A stretch of DNA of 64,000 nt from assembly GCA_013368325.1 (NCBI GenBank), contig JAACJK010000219.1:558001-622000 (forward strand), written 5' to 3'. Both the position numbers and the translations under genes were made by a program. Under the pieces are notes generated by a model. It worked only from the letters and a program-made list of their open reading frames with translations, ran no database searches and was not told where the DNA came from. Shown here piece after piece: positions 34,485 to 45,402 of the stretch. Source of the DNA: Ephemerocybe angulata. Its lineage: Eukaryota; Basidiomycota; Agaricomycetes; Agaricales; Psathyrellaceae. Within the stretch, counting starts at the first letter, position 1. The number at the start of each line of letters is the position of its first letter.

Positions 34485-36093
34485 CTATCGCCAGGAAGGG
34501 CTGTGAGCGTCTGTCGACACAACGAACCTAAGCTCCTTCTTCGACGCCCTCATCGTCCCAAGGGCCTCAAACTGGCTCGACAGAGCCTCAATCTCTTCAT
34601 CTCCGGCATCGCGCATCTCACCCTGTGTATCGTCGGTGACTTGGAGAACCCATTCGCCCTGCAGCCCACGGTGTTAAGTCGGCGGAAGAAACGGGGGTAG
34701 AAGGGAGAAACACGTACGGTATAATGTCTGTCGTTAATAGCAATGTGCCTCAAACTCGGGTCCTCGCTCCTAAGCATCCACTCGCGCGCCGTCTGAAGCG
34801 TGAAAGGCTCAGACGGCGTCCGCCCGTCCTCGCCTACAATCCAGTCGATGTGGAGTGTCAACGACCTGAGGGACCTCTCCCCTTCGAGTGCTTTCTTTAT
34901 CATATCCTACACAAATCCATAAGCCGCTTCTCCCTCCATAAGAGAAACGTAAAAGCACGCACAACTTTCTCCATACTAGCCACCGTCCCACAACTCAACA
35001 CCTCTAGCCCAACACACCTATCCACCAAACACTCCACATCGCCCAGTGTCAACATCGCATCCCCCAGTATAACCTGCCTTAACGTCGCCCCATGCACCCT
35101 CGAAAGCTCCAAAAGGAATTCCCCCGGAACACTGATACTCCCCTTCCCCATCACATTCATAACGAACGAGTGCAAGCTAAAGGTGTGCAGCGACGCCGCG
35201 GGGCCCGGAATGAGCTCAAGGATCCACGGCCACAGCTTCTGCGGGCCCATGAAGTCGCCGCTCGAGGTGCGCACGGTGAGGGTCTCGAGTGCGGGCGGGG
35301 GCGTGGAAGAGGAGGACGCGGGGCGCGCGCGGCCGAAGGAGGGGAGATATTCTGTGTCGAGAACTTTGAGTTTCGGCAGGACGGCGAGGACGCCTGTTAT
35401 TCCCGATGCCGACGCGCCTTTGAGTCTGAGCTCGCGGAGTGGGGGAGGTGGGACGCCGGCGCATCTCTGTGTCTATGGTCAGTCGTGATTCTTGTTGTAC
35501 TGGGGGCAGAAGTTGGAGACACGTACCCCTAGTTCGAGACTCTCGAGCGTCGGACCGAGCTTTTCGCACCACCCTTGCAGCACGCGCGGCGGGCCTTCCA
35601 TTCGCCAGATGCTCATCCTTTTCAGCCCCTCGAGCTTGTACACCTCCTCCCAGACCTCCGGCGCGGAGTCGTTGTGCGTGCGGATGTTCAGCTCCTCCAG
35701 CGGGTGCCGGAGGGTCTTGATAACGTTGAGGAACGCAACGAGCGCGTAGCCGCGCGAGCGGGAGTCGTCGGACCAGGTGAGGGACTTGAGGGAGGTGCAG
35801 AGGGAGAGGAGCTTGAGGACTGCCTGCATGGGGCGGAAGTGTAGAGTCCCTGATTGGATGGGAGTTGTGAGATACTGTATCGCTATGGAAGGAGAAGGGG
35901 GCTCACCAGATTCGGTGATATGCTGCACATATTGCGCTAGCGCCCAGCGCTTCAGAATAGTCGTGGCGGCCGTGGATATTGTATGTTTCCAATCCCTCCG
36001 TTTGGCTGATAGACATGGCGGTTGCTGATCAAGATGGGTTTGCCCAAATCCAGCCGCCTCTCCTTCGAAGAAGGATTGACCATGAGGCCGCAA
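34485..36093 (-). CDS. LRR protein L1, lacking the F-box exon of L2
   Basis: The gene reads from about 36,093 down to the stop at 34,485. Exons include ATTILKRWALAQYVQHITES, then (after a likely 57-bp intron) LHFRPMQAVLKLLSLCTSLK and LKRMSIWRMEGPPRVLQGWC, an exon from about 35,468 (CAGVPPPPLRELRLKGASAS, LETLTVRTSSGDFMGPQKLW, HGATLRQVILGDAMLTLGDV), an exon DMIKKALEGERSLRSLTLHI and a last exon GEWVLQVTDDTQGEMRDAGD to SPSWR-stop. Repeated L--L-L segments mark a leucine-rich-repeat solenoid, as in Agaricomycete F-box/LRR proteins. Compared with L2, homology begins only at ATTILKR; the F-box exon is replaced by unrelated sequence. L1 may be a 5'-truncated derivative using a new start. Confidence 0.65.
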
Positions 36094-36401
36094 TGCGCAT
36101 GCGCGGGTAGGCTCGGATTAACGGGACATGCCAGAGCCACCCAAGCTTTCATCCTTTTGCCACGTCGCAGCTGCTGGGGTTGAGCGGGGAACGGCACTGG
36201 CGAGCTTAGTCGGTTAGAGTACAGAAACAAAACGTCTTGGGCGCGATCGCATAGTTCGAAAGTGAGCACTGTCCATTCATCTTGCCGAGGGACATAAGAT
36301 ACTGTACAAGGTCAAGGTGAGGTTCAAGCAAGTTCGTCGAAGCCGATCATAAGTTACGGTGTCGGTTCCCACGCTCGTTCTCTTGGGAATTGCGGTTCTT
36401 T

Positions 36402-36411
36402 GGGCGCTTAA
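36402..36411 (+). promoter_or_regulatory. GGGCGCTTAA decamer upstream of L1
   Basis: Exact copy about 310 bp upstream of the L1 start candidate; here it does not precede a P gene. Function unknown. Confidence 0.25.
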
Positions 36412-36459
36412 CTGTCTGGACCAACTGTATAAGATCTACCATTCCCTCTACAGCCTGGC

Positions 36460-36560
36460 TAATTACTCGTAGTATCAGCCGTGTTCGAGGGAGAAAGCTC
36501 TTCACAGTATAAGCTGCTCTATAAATCCTTTAAACTTTTCCGCCAACTTCGCAGTTCTAC
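36460..36560. repeat. Dispersed repeat, copy 2 (partner 27205-27300)
   Basis: Same blocks, order and direction as copy 1, ending about 25 bp before the P6 stop codon. Confidence 0.75.
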
Positions 36561-36584
36561 TACAGACCCCCCTCCCAGTCTGAG

Positions 36585-37797
36585 TCAAGAAGCGGAGAGA
36601 AAGGACTGCCAATGCCCCCGAGCGAATGAATGTAGAAACTTGGCAAACTGCTCAGGTGAGCCACGAAACCTTTGTCGTGCCGCCGCCCAGCCAGGAGTGT
36701 GCGTATCCTTCACGTTGAGTTGTATGAGGGATCTCGGCCACGCCACGGGATGTTGCCTCAACTCTTCCAGCTAAACACACTATATCAGCCAGCTGACTCT
36801 TAGCAAGATATTAAAGGGACGCAAGACGTACTGTGTCGTCGGAGCAAGGTAGCTCCAATTGAAGGTAGCGAAGATTGACAAAAAGTCTCGCGGTAGCGTC
36901 AATGAACGCCTCGAAGATTTCCCTTGACGGGACATGCTCAAGATACACAGCGACATCCGTCACTTGCTCAGCCCTGGGGATCATGGCCATGTCATCGCTT
37001 TCTAACGCTTTCCCAAGAATAGCATCGAAGTCTCGCGCGTGCTTGAGACTGAGAAGCTCCGGTGCCAGGGTGACTTTTGGCTTGGATGCATCCCCGTGAC
37101 GCCTCAGGTAAACGGCGATTAACGGATGGTCTTTGACGGATTTTAGAAGAAACCTTGGTCCGTAATAAAACATCGCCTCGAAGACCCCGAGGACAGTCAA
37201 ATGTTCCTGGGCTTTTAAGACCGCACCGAAGTCGTAGTAGTCACCCACAAAAAGCGTATTGAGCTGAAAGTATCCCGCGCTGTGCCATCATCATTATCCT
37301 TTCAGGTGGGAGGGGATAGAGGTGGGCGCACCACAGCATACTGAACACGCCGGCAGTGTAGTTTTCCAGCCTGAGGTCCTGCCGCAATCGAATCCGAAGG
37401 TCCTTTAGGTTCTTCAAAGCTGGCCCCGCAGATACAAGCCTCTGCAAAACCAGCGAATCGGTGGGGTGTTCAGGCTGATCGAACTCGAGGCTGAGGAATT
37501 TTACATATCCGGCTTTCGTCGTGTCGGTGGCCAAAGTCTCAAAAACACCCACTTGCCACTGCCTGGAAGACCTGACAGCCACGTGCGCGTACAGCAATTT
37601 CTCCGAGTGGAATCGGAATTCTTTGTTGACCAGTGGCAGGTATCGCAGTGCGCTTGGGGAGCAGAAACCCACGATCTCACTGTGGAGCTCTGGGGGAAGA
37701 ATTTGTCCTTGGGTCTAGTCCGGTGTTCGATGGTAATCGATTAAATAGTCACGACTTGGAGAACTGGAAGGGACATAGAACTCACCCCTGTTTTCAT
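36585..37797 (-). CDS. F-box-like protein P6 (class A)
   Basis: Exons 37797-37786, 37714-37332, 37279-36832, 36770-36585: 342 residues. F-box-like start ILPPELHSEIVGFCSPSALR. Exon 2 is longer than in P1 because of a short insertion (RQDLRLENYTAGVF). Exon 3 is 448 bp, the same as P8, so P6 and P8 form one length subgroup and P1 and P4 (460 bp) another. Ends SFLSAS-stop. It lies head-to-tail between P7 and L1, so class A and class B copies alternate along the cluster. Confidence 0.75.
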
Positions 37798-38029
37798 AGG
37801 AATGAGATGGAGGTTGTGGTACAAAGACACGAGATGAAAGAGAGAGGCTTTCTTTAATTTCAGAGCCAGTGGCACATGTGTGTCGTGTGAAAAGAGCGGC
37901 CACTTCCCTCGGCGACTTCCGCGAAACTGGGACGCTCAGGGACCAGCTTGAGGTGTGCAGTCCCAAGATGGGCGAGTTAAGCCCACCACTGACCTATGGT
38001 TGAGTGACAGGAATAGAGATGCGGGTGTG

Positions 38030-39263
38030 TCAGAAACTGAATCCCTGAAGTCCCAAGAATATCCTGATGCCTCTGGTCTGTTGCGATGCGTTCAACTTCG
38101 TCCGTACATTACCGCTTAATGCGTTCGTAAACTCAGCAGGTGAGCCGGAGAACCACCGTCTCGTACTGGAGGGATCCCCCGGACTCCAACTCCACAACGA
38201 AATCTCTATGAGCGTATTCGGCCAAACCACAGGGATCCTCCTCCACTCTTCCAGCTATGGAGGAGATTAGTCAGTTGCCCGTCGTCAGAATGGCGGAGGG
38301 AAGGGAACGTACTGTCTCGTCCATGCGGCCCAGACGTAATTCTAGCTCACGAAGATTGACAAAGAGTCTCGAGGCTGCAGCAATAAACGCCTCGAAGATC
38401 TCCCTTGAAGGGACATCCTGCATGTACACAAAAGCAGTCGTAACCCGTTTAGCCTTTGTGAATACTGCACTCATGGCGTCGCCTTCGAAAGCTTGATTAA
38501 AGATAATGTCAAAGTTTTGTGCTTGCTCGAGGCTGAGAAGCTCGGGGACAAGGTCGACGTTGTTGTAGTATGGTAGATATGTCTCGTGTTCCAAGCCGAT
38601 GGTGAGGAGCGAACGGCCTTTGACAGACTTCAGAAGCGACACAGGCACATCACTGGAAGGTCCCGATGAAGGTCAAATCATTCTGGCTTTCTAAGATCAT
38701 GTTGAAGTCAAAGTTGTTGTCTGCAAATAGAGTGTTGAGGTGGAAGTGTCCAGCACTGAATCTTCATCAGTGTCGTGTCAGTCCTAGTGGGTGAAGTGGG
38801 CGCACCTTAACATGTCGTTCAAATCGTCAACATGGTTTCTGAGGTCATATCGCAGTCGAATGCGAAAGTCCTTCAGGTTCGTCAATGCTGGCCCCGCGGT
38901 CAGAAGTTTCTCCACAGTCGGAGAATCGGTAGGCCATCTCTTCCCGGAGAAATCGAGGCTCAGAAACGTCACATAGCCTGCCTTCGTTGCATTTGTGGCC
39001 AACGTTTCGATAGCGCCAACTCGCCCTTGGTAAGTCTGAACGACCACGCGTGCGTAGAGCAACTTCTCTGCGTGCGCTTGAAATTCCTTGTTGACCAGTG
39101 CCAGGTGTCGGAGTGAATCGCCAGAGCAGAGAGCCGCTATTTCACTGTTGAGCTCTGGGGGAAGAACCCCTTCATTGGCGTGGCACTATGTCGGCGATGG
39201 CGGGTTCAGGTTGGCGCGAATGAGACACGAAGGGAAGGGCGTAGGACTTACGGTAGTTTCCAT
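38030..39263 (-). pseudogene. Class B F-box-like gene P7, frameshifted
   Basis: Exons would be 39263-39252, 39185-38806, 38755-38313, 38254-38030. Two defects are visible. In exon 3, after NDLTFIGTFQ, an 11-bp deletion relative to P3 (which reads on as VSNGDAPSS) puts a TGA in frame; the downstream frame resumes at DVPVSLLKSVKGRS. The usual exon 2 acceptor (ccag before GCCAATGAAGG) has become ccac; an upstream catag would still keep frame. The rest remains alignable, including a longer fourth exon ending FLGLQGFSF. A truncated product is possible. Confidence 0.8.
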
Positions 39264-39432
39264 AGGACTGAGATGGCGGTGGTATGAAGAGATGAGACGA
39301 TTGCACGGAGCTCATCAAGGTCAAGTTGAGACTGAACAGCCCGTGATGTCAAGTTGTCTCGCGGGTCGCTGTTGTCGGAGACTCGGAGCGGCGCCCAATT
39401 TATCTCGGTGATCGCCGATCATTGTGAATCCA

Positions 39433-39442
39433 GGGCGCTTAA
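39433..39442 (+). promoter_or_regulatory. GGGCGCTTAA decamer upstream of P7
   Basis: Exact copy about 170 bp upstream of the P7 start, in the P5-type context. Confidence 0.35.
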
Positions 39443-39690
39443 CGCCGACTTGGAAGTTAGAACGGACTCCTCACTGCAGTGGTCGTTGCAACGCACCTCT
39501 CGCTACGAGTCCACTCGGCGTGTACTTGAACCTCCATATACTCTGACCAGGCTGGATAGCGATGCCACAGCTCCAAGTGTTCAAGCATCGCAGCACAAAC
39601 CTTGGGCGCCCAATCCACCATTTCTCATATTGGCTGTTTATCGAGAATGACTACAGTCATTATTCCAAAGCATCTACTACGGGCTGTTCC

Positions 39691-39893
39691 TCACTTGCTC
39701 CCAGAAGGCTTCGCATTTGGTTTCGGCATAGGTCCCTTTCCCTTGGGCTTCACAGCGAGCATCATAGCCTTCTTCCCTCCCCCTAACTTTGACGCCGGAC
39801 GCGCGACCTTCGCGAGGGGCTTCTTAGCAGGCCCCACACCGCCCTTCTTGAACGCCAGCACACGCGGAGCGCGCTTCTTAAGAAGCTCCGCAC
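39691..39893 (-). pseudogene. Truncated secreted S-family copy (S3) fused to L2 3' flank
   Basis: Only the basic C-terminal part of S2 remains, with a further internal deletion. The 3' end of the remnant aligns with S2 to the stop. At its upstream edge the S2-like aagaagctccg (33,150) runs straight into cacctatcgccaggaagg, the L gene terminus (34,484 in copy 1), so about 1.3 kb including the signal peptide and both N-terminal domains was deleted. Confidence 0.85.
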
Positions 39894-41740
39894 CTATCGC
39901 CAGGAAGGACTGTGAGCATCTGTCGACACAACGAACCTAAGCTCCTTCTTCCACGCCCTCATTGTCCCAAGGGCCTCAAACTGGCTCGACATTGCCTCAA
40001 TCCCTTCATCTCCGGCATCGCCCGTCTCGCCCTGTGTATCGTCGGTGTCTTGGAGAACCCATTTGCCCTGCAGCCCACGGTGCTAAGTCGGTAGGAGAAA
40101 CGGGAGTAGAAGGGAGAACTACGTACGGTATAGTGTCTGTCATTAACAGCAATGTGCCTCAAACTCGAGTCCTCGCTCCTAAGCATCCACTCGCGCGCCG
40201 TCTCGAGCGTGAAAGGCTCAGATGGGGTCTGCGTCCCGTGGCCGTCCTCGCCCACGATCCAGTCGATCTGGAGCGTCAACGACCTGAGGGACCTCTCCCC
40301 TTTGAGTGCTTTCTTTATCATATCCTACACACACGCACACAAATCCATAAGCCGCTTCCTCCTTCCAAACGAGAAATGTAAAAGCACGTACAACTTTCCC
40401 AGTACTAACAACAGTCATACAACTCAACACCTCAAGCCCGACACACCTATCCACCAAACACTCAATATCGCCCAGCGTCAACATCGCATCCCCCAAGATG
40501 ACCTGCCTTAACGTCGCCCCATGCACCCTCGAAAGCTCCAAAAGGAATCCCCCCGGAACGCTAATACTCCCCTTGCCCATCACGTTCATAACGAATGAGT
40601 GCAAGCTAAAGGTGTGCAGCGACGCCGTGGGGCCCGGGATGAGCTCGAGAATCCATGGCCACAGCTTCTGCGGGCCCATGAAGTCGGCGCTCGAGGTGCG
40701 CACCGTGAGGGTCTCGAGTGCGGGCGGGGGCGTGGAAGAGGAGGACGCGGGGCGCGCGCGGCCGAAGGAGGGGAGGTATTCTGTGTCGAGGACTTTGAGT
40801 TTCGGCAGGACGGCGAGGACGCCTGTTATTACCGATGCAGGCGCGCCTTTGAGTCTGAGCTCGCGGAGGTGGGGGAGGTGGAGGAGGACGGCGATAAGTA
40901 TCGTCGGAGGAACGCCGGCGCATCTCTACAGTGATAATTAGTTGTGATCCTCAATCTGGAGGGAGAGAGAGAACGTACGCCCAGTTCGAGACTCTCGAGC
41001 GTCGGACCGAGCTTCTCGCACCACCCTTGCAGCACGCGCGGCGGGCCTTCCATGCACCAGATGCTCACGCGCTTCAGTCCCTCGAGTTTGTACACCTCCT
41101 CCCACACCTCCGGCGCGGGGTCGTTGTGCGTGCGGATGTTCAGCTCCTCCAGCGGGTGGGGGAGGGTCTTGATAACGTTGAGGAACGCAACGAGCGCGTA
41201 GCCGCGCGACCGGGAGTCGTCGGACCAGGTGAGGGACTTGAGGGAGGTGCAGAGGGAGAGGAGCTTGATGACTGCCTGGGTGTACTCACCCCAGCCTTGC
41301 ATGGGGCGGACGTGTAGAGTGCCTGGTTGGATGGGAGTTGTTAGATACTGTATCGCTATGGAAGGACAAGGGGGCTCACCGGATTCGGTGATATGCTGCA
41401 CATATTGCCCTAGCTCTGGGCGCTTCAGGATTGTCGTGGCGGGGTGGTGTAATACCCGATCCTGATAGACACGCCGTAGTCAGGATATTGCCTCGTACGA
41501 CTTCGCTTCCTGGGCGCACCTTGGATATGATCTTGGGATCAAGGTTGCGATAGAGCAGTGGGGTGACGGCGCGGTTGAAGGTCTTGTTTACTAGAGCGCA
41601 GACACACCAGTATCGTGAATCGTTTACACTTTCGAGGATAGGCGACAGGATGTCGAGGGGGAGTTCTACGAAGTGGACCCTGCATTCGGATTCTACTTCA
41701 GCAGCACATTCGATTTATGCCGAGGCTTGAGAACTCACAT
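39894..41740 (-). CDS. F-box/LRR protein L2
   Basis: The F-box exon (41679-41520) reads VHFVELPLDILSPILESVND, then CVCALVNKTFNRAVTPLLYR, a clear F-box-like domain. The next exon starts at 41461 (DRVLHHPATTILKRPELGQY). The rest parallels L1: LNVIKTLPHPLEELNIRTHN, PRVLQGWCEKLGPTLESLEL, LETLTVRTSS, HGATLRQVILGDAMLTLGDI, MIKKALKGERSLRSLTLQID, terminal SPSWR-stop at 39894. An LRR solenoid behind an F-box suggests substrate recruitment to an SCF ubiquitin ligase. The likely start codon is split by an intron: AT at 41,740-41,739 (before GTGAGT) joined to G at 41,679. A longer 5' exon is not excluded. Intact, unlike the neighbouring P7 and S3. Confidence 0.7.
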
Positions 41741-42352
41741 TGTGCAGGGGTATATGAGAGTAAGAGCAGCTTGGAAGATTGTCAAGCCTTTCTAGGCCCT
41801 GGTCACTGAAGCCGGGGAGAACAGGAAGAACCGCTTACGATGCCTGATAACGCGCCCTGCCCTTCTTATTCGTAGGATCTTCGTAATCCTTCCTGCGATG
41901 TCATAGCTCGACTACTTGCTGCTGTAGGTCTAGACTGATGTTTTGCTGATGTTGGCTGCGGCTAATGGTCAGCTGGCCTATGATGCAATAGTTCCAAGCA
42001 AGAGAAAGAAGTTAGCGCCGGGTTGGCGCCGAGGAAACCGGGTAAGCCGACTGCATTTCCGCATCGATATCTCAGTCGAGCACAAGCTGAAGGAGCTCAG
42101 AGCTTTTGTAGTAGTCTTTCTGCCAAGTTCTGATCCTTTTCTGTGAATTGGTTGCACATTTCGATATGTGATTGGTGGTAGAGGAGAGAGCGCATCCGCC
42201 CGCTTCCTCCGGCCTCGCCAGCGCGTGAATATCGTCATATCGTGGGAAGAATTCGTTCGAACCCGCAAAACGTCATTCTTTTCCGGGATCAGATCCAAAG
42301 TTTCGCCAATCTAATCTTCTCCCTCCTTCCATCCACCTCAAAATCCACCAAT
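41741..42352. other. Spacer between L2 and DPH5
   Basis: Divergent promoter region for L2 and DPH5. A short open frame at 41,943-42,146 has no support. A CT-rich tract (atcttctccctccttccatc, 42,313) precedes the DPH5 start. Confidence 0.5.
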
Positions 42353-43392
42353 ATGTTCTACATCATCGGCCTGGGTCTCAGCGATGAGAAGGATATTACT
42401 CTCAGAGGTCTCGAGGTGCGTCCACAACCCACACACCCAAAAGCCCCAACTAATAACGGTACAGGCAGTAAAAGGCTCCTCGCGAGTATACCTCGAAGCC
42501 TACACCAGCATCCTCATGATCTCGCAAGAACGCCTCGTCCGTCCCTCCTACACGCCCCCTTAAACCTCTATAACCCCTCCCAAAGGAAGCCTTCTACCAA
42601 AAACCCATCATCCTCGCGGACCGCGACATGGTCGAGACGCAGTCTGACGAGATCCTCGCCAACGCCGACACGGAGGACGTCTCCCTCCTCGTCGTAGGTG
42701 ACCCCCTCGGTGCAACGACGCACACGGACATCGTCCTGCGCGCGCGCGCTCTGGGGATCCCGACACGGGTGATACACAATGCGAGCATCATGAACGCCGT
42801 CGGCGCGTGCGGGCTGCAGTTGTATAACTTTGGGCAGACGGTGTCGTTGGTGTTCTTCACGGAGACGTGGAAGCCGGATAGCTACTATGACCGAGTGAAG
42901 GAGAACGTCAAGCTGGGAATGCACACGCTTGTGCTGCTGGATATCAAAGTGAAGGAGCAGAGCGAGGAGAACCTTGCGAGGTCAGTCCAGGATACTGTAT
43001 CTACCTGGCCGACTGACTGATGATCCCCTGCTCTCCAACACAGAGGGCGCAAGATCTACGAACCCCCGCGCTACATGTCTATCCCCACCGCTGTCTCCCA
43101 GATGCTGCACACCGAGTCCGAGCGCAGCGAAGATGTGCTTTCCCCGGAGACTACCCTCGCCATCGCCCTCTCCCGTGTGGGTGGCGACGCCGACCAGCAG
43201 CGCATCGTCGCAGGTACGCTGAAGGAGCTGCTCGAGCAGCCCGAGGAGGCGTTCGGTGAGCCTCTGCATAGTATCGTGATTGTGGGGAAGAGGGTGCACC
43301 ATATGGAAATTGAATATGCGGAGGAGTATGCGGTCGACAAGCAGAATTGGAGAAGGGTTGCGAAGGAGGTCTATGGGTGTGCGGAGTTGTAG
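42353..43392 (+). CDS. DPH5: Diphthine methyl ester synthase
   Basis: Exons 42353-42415, 42465-42536, 42586-42980, 43044-43392: 292 residues, the usual length. DPH5 transfers methyl groups from S-adenosylmethionine to the modified histidine of elongation factor 2 during diphthamide synthesis in the cytosol. Seen: start [20 protein letters not shown], the SAM-binding [18 protein letters not shown] loop, [34 protein letters not shown] and [13 protein letters not shown]. All match the eukaryotic Dph5 family across the full length. Intron 2 has a weak donor (GTCCGT) but splicing there restores [17 protein letters not shown]. It converges on the F-box gene at 43,651. Confidence 0.97.
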
Positions 43393-43650
43393 ATCGTGAC
43401 TTGGTATATAAAACATATGTAGGGACAGTGAAATCGAATTACTTGTCGCCCCAGTATCTGTCATCGAAAGCTCGCTTGGGCAATGGGCCGATGGCAAAAA
43501 ATCAAGGCATGTGCAACTAAGTACCATTAGCTTTAAACTCACCGTGGTTACTAGCTGACTGACCGTACAAATATTTGAGACGACAAAATCCTGTCAAAAG
43601 TCTGATCCCCCTGCTTCACCACTTTCACTGACTGCAGAATCCTCGGCTTC

Positions 43651-45402
43651 TCAGTCGTCCTGCTCCTCTCCCGACCCGTTCTCTTCTTCTTCCTCTGAGT
43701 CGCTCACGTCTCCCGGCTCGTCCGATGCGAGAAGACGCTCGTATCCATCCCAAATAATCTCCACGCCAGGAAGATGTTCTTGCATCATTTCCCGGTGCCT
43801 TTGCTCGAAGTTGTAGCAGTGTTCAATTGATACCTTTTTCATAGAACGGTGTCTTAAGCTTTCGACAAGAAGCGTGGCAACGTAGGTGCCGTCGCGATCT
43901 ATATCCCCAAAACCATGCATGATACCGGGGTTGTAGTGGCGAAAGTCGACGTTCTCCAGATACAAGGACGAGAACGCTGGGAACGCCGCGGGCTGGTTGG
44001 CCACAAGCCCTATAAAACCCCCGATTACAGTGGATTTGAGGTGTATCTCTGCTAGTTGCGCTAGATCCCGAAATATCGCGCAAGTTGTGTCCCAGAGAAC
44101 GACACCGTCTCCGGTAAATGAACGGACGGAAGAGAGGTCGAACCATCGCTTCAAACATAAAAGGCCAGCGTCAACGTCGAGGCCCAGGACGTTGATACAC
44201 AGGCCTTGGTTTTCTTTGATTTGTTCTTCGCCTTGGTGGTAGTTGAAGCACATGTCGTATATTTGTCGTCTAGGGTCGACGTCGTCTTGGCGGACGCCGA
44301 TGGACTGGCACCCAGATTTTATGACGCGGTCCCAAGCCGAGCTCAGTAGTCGGATGAGGTCGCCCCCGCTGAGGTCGCCATCCCCCTCATCTCGATTACA
44401 AAAGATCTCAAGGCTGGTGGATGATGGAACGTAAAAGGCGCGAAAGAAGGTCGATAAGGGGCGGACATCGTCTATAAACCACATCTCCCTGAGCTTTGGG
44501 AGAACAGGAGGGAGACGGTCGAACGGCCTTAGATCGCCCTGAAGGTCATTGGGGAGAAAGTACATGAGCTGGAGGGTCAATAGGGATGGGACACGTTGCA
44601 GGCAGCGGTGGAGCTCCTGGATGGTTGGTCGGCCGCTTCCGGGGTAGGTTCCGAGATAGAGAGTGGTCAGGTTTGTGCCAAGGGGTAAATCCTTCCAACT
44701 TGAGATCTCGCAGCCATGGGCTTTAAGGTACTTCAGCGCCGGAGTGCCGTTGGGGAAGGAACTGCCTGGAAACTTGAACCCCCACCCATGTTGATCCCCC
44801 AGTCTCAAGGATTCGAGAATGGGCATCGGCCCCGAGCAATGCGAAAGCAGGTCGTCGAGATCGCCTGGCTTAGTGTTGCCCTGAAGCTCGATGGCCTTGA
44901 GGCGGTGCGAATGAGCTACTAGGGCATTGAGGATATGCCGTGGGTATCCTTCTTTGCCTGTCTCGAATATTATGCTGATCGGTGTGTCCTTCGACCGGAG
45001 GAGCATCAGCTCGGTGAGTTCTGGGGTGGTAAAAGAAATGCGTGACCATAGAGTTGGCCAGGACAGCGCGACATCCCTCCAGCGCCTGCAAACCTGGGTT
45101 GTGCGCGGCAACCAGGACATATCGACGTACGGCCCTCGGCAAGAACTCGGGTTGAACTGGTTCTGTGTGCGTTCGGCAACGATGAGGAAGATCATGTATA
45201 GGATTTCTGGTGGCAGGCGGTTGATGGATGCGAGTGTGTTCTGGTAATACTTTATCGCGCGTGCTTCAGCCTCGAGTTCGAGAAGTCGTTCCTCCAATCT
45301 TGCACGGTGGGCTTGGATATTAACGCCGTCTTGTGCCCGAAGGAGCCGTTGAGTTGAAATCGACCACATGCTTCCTTCAACTACTAGCATGGGAGTCAAC
45401 AC
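43651..45402 (-). CDS. F-box protein (Agaricomycete F-box-like type)
   Basis: Single-exon frame of 583 residues. Around residues 35-60 a helical region LEERLLELEAEARAIKYYQN precedes the F-box INRLPPEILYMIFLIVAERT with VCRRWRDVALSWPTLWSRIS, the hallmark of the abundant Agaricomycete F-box family. The remainder alternates Leu-rich segments (HRLKAIELQGNTKPGDLDDL, ILESLRLGDQHGWGF, NLTTLYLG, VPSLLTLQLMY). It ends in an acidic tail (EEEENGSGEEQDD). Likely role: adaptor of an SCF ubiquitin ligase; substrate unknown. Not closely related to P1-P10. Its start is about 190 bp from the LSM4 start, divergently, so they may share a promoter. The exact start could be the second methionine. Confidence 0.8.
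   Translation of the reverse strand: MLTPMLVVEGSMWSISTQRLLRAQDGVNIQAHRARLEERLLELEAEARAIKYYQNTLASINRLPPEILYMIFLIVAERTQNQFNPSSCRGPYVDMSWLPRTTQVCRRWRDVALSWPTLWSRISFTTPELTELMLLRSKDTPISIIFETGKEGYPRHILNALVAHSHRLKAIELQGNTKPGDLDDLLSHCSGPMPILESLRLGDQHGWGFKFPGSSFPNGTPALKYLKAHGCEISSWKDLPLGTNLTTLYLGTYPGSGRPTIQELHRCLQRVPSLLTLQLMYFLPNDLQGDLRPFDRLPPVLPKLREMWFIDDVRPLSTFFRAFYVPSSTSLEIFCNRDEGDGDLSGGDLIRLLSSAWDRVIKSGCQSIGVRQDDVDPRRQIYDMCFNYHQGEEQIKENQGLCINVLGLDVDAGLLCLKRWFDLSSVRSFTGDGVVLWDTTCAIFRDLAQLAEIHLKSTVIGGFIGLVANQPAAFPAFSSLYLENVDFRHYNPGIMHGFGDIDRDGTYVATLLVESLRHRSMKKVSIEHCYNFEQRHREMMQEHLPGVEIIWDGYERLLASDEPGDVSDSEEEEENGSGEEQDD

Larger units (their letters stand above)
36094..36584. other. Spacer between L1 and P6
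   Basis: No gene is seen. It carries the dispersed repeat (36,460-36,560) and one GGGCGCTTAA copy. Confidence 0.5.
38030..39893. repeat. Direct duplication, copy 2 left part: P7-S3 (partner 31327-33170)
   Basis: Same order and strand as P5-S2, with matching spacers. Degenerate: P7 is frameshifted and only the 3' part of S remains. Confidence 0.85.

Noticed and set aside
43071..43542. Minus-strand frames opposite DPH5
   Set aside because: Antisense to conserved DPH5 exons; no independent support.
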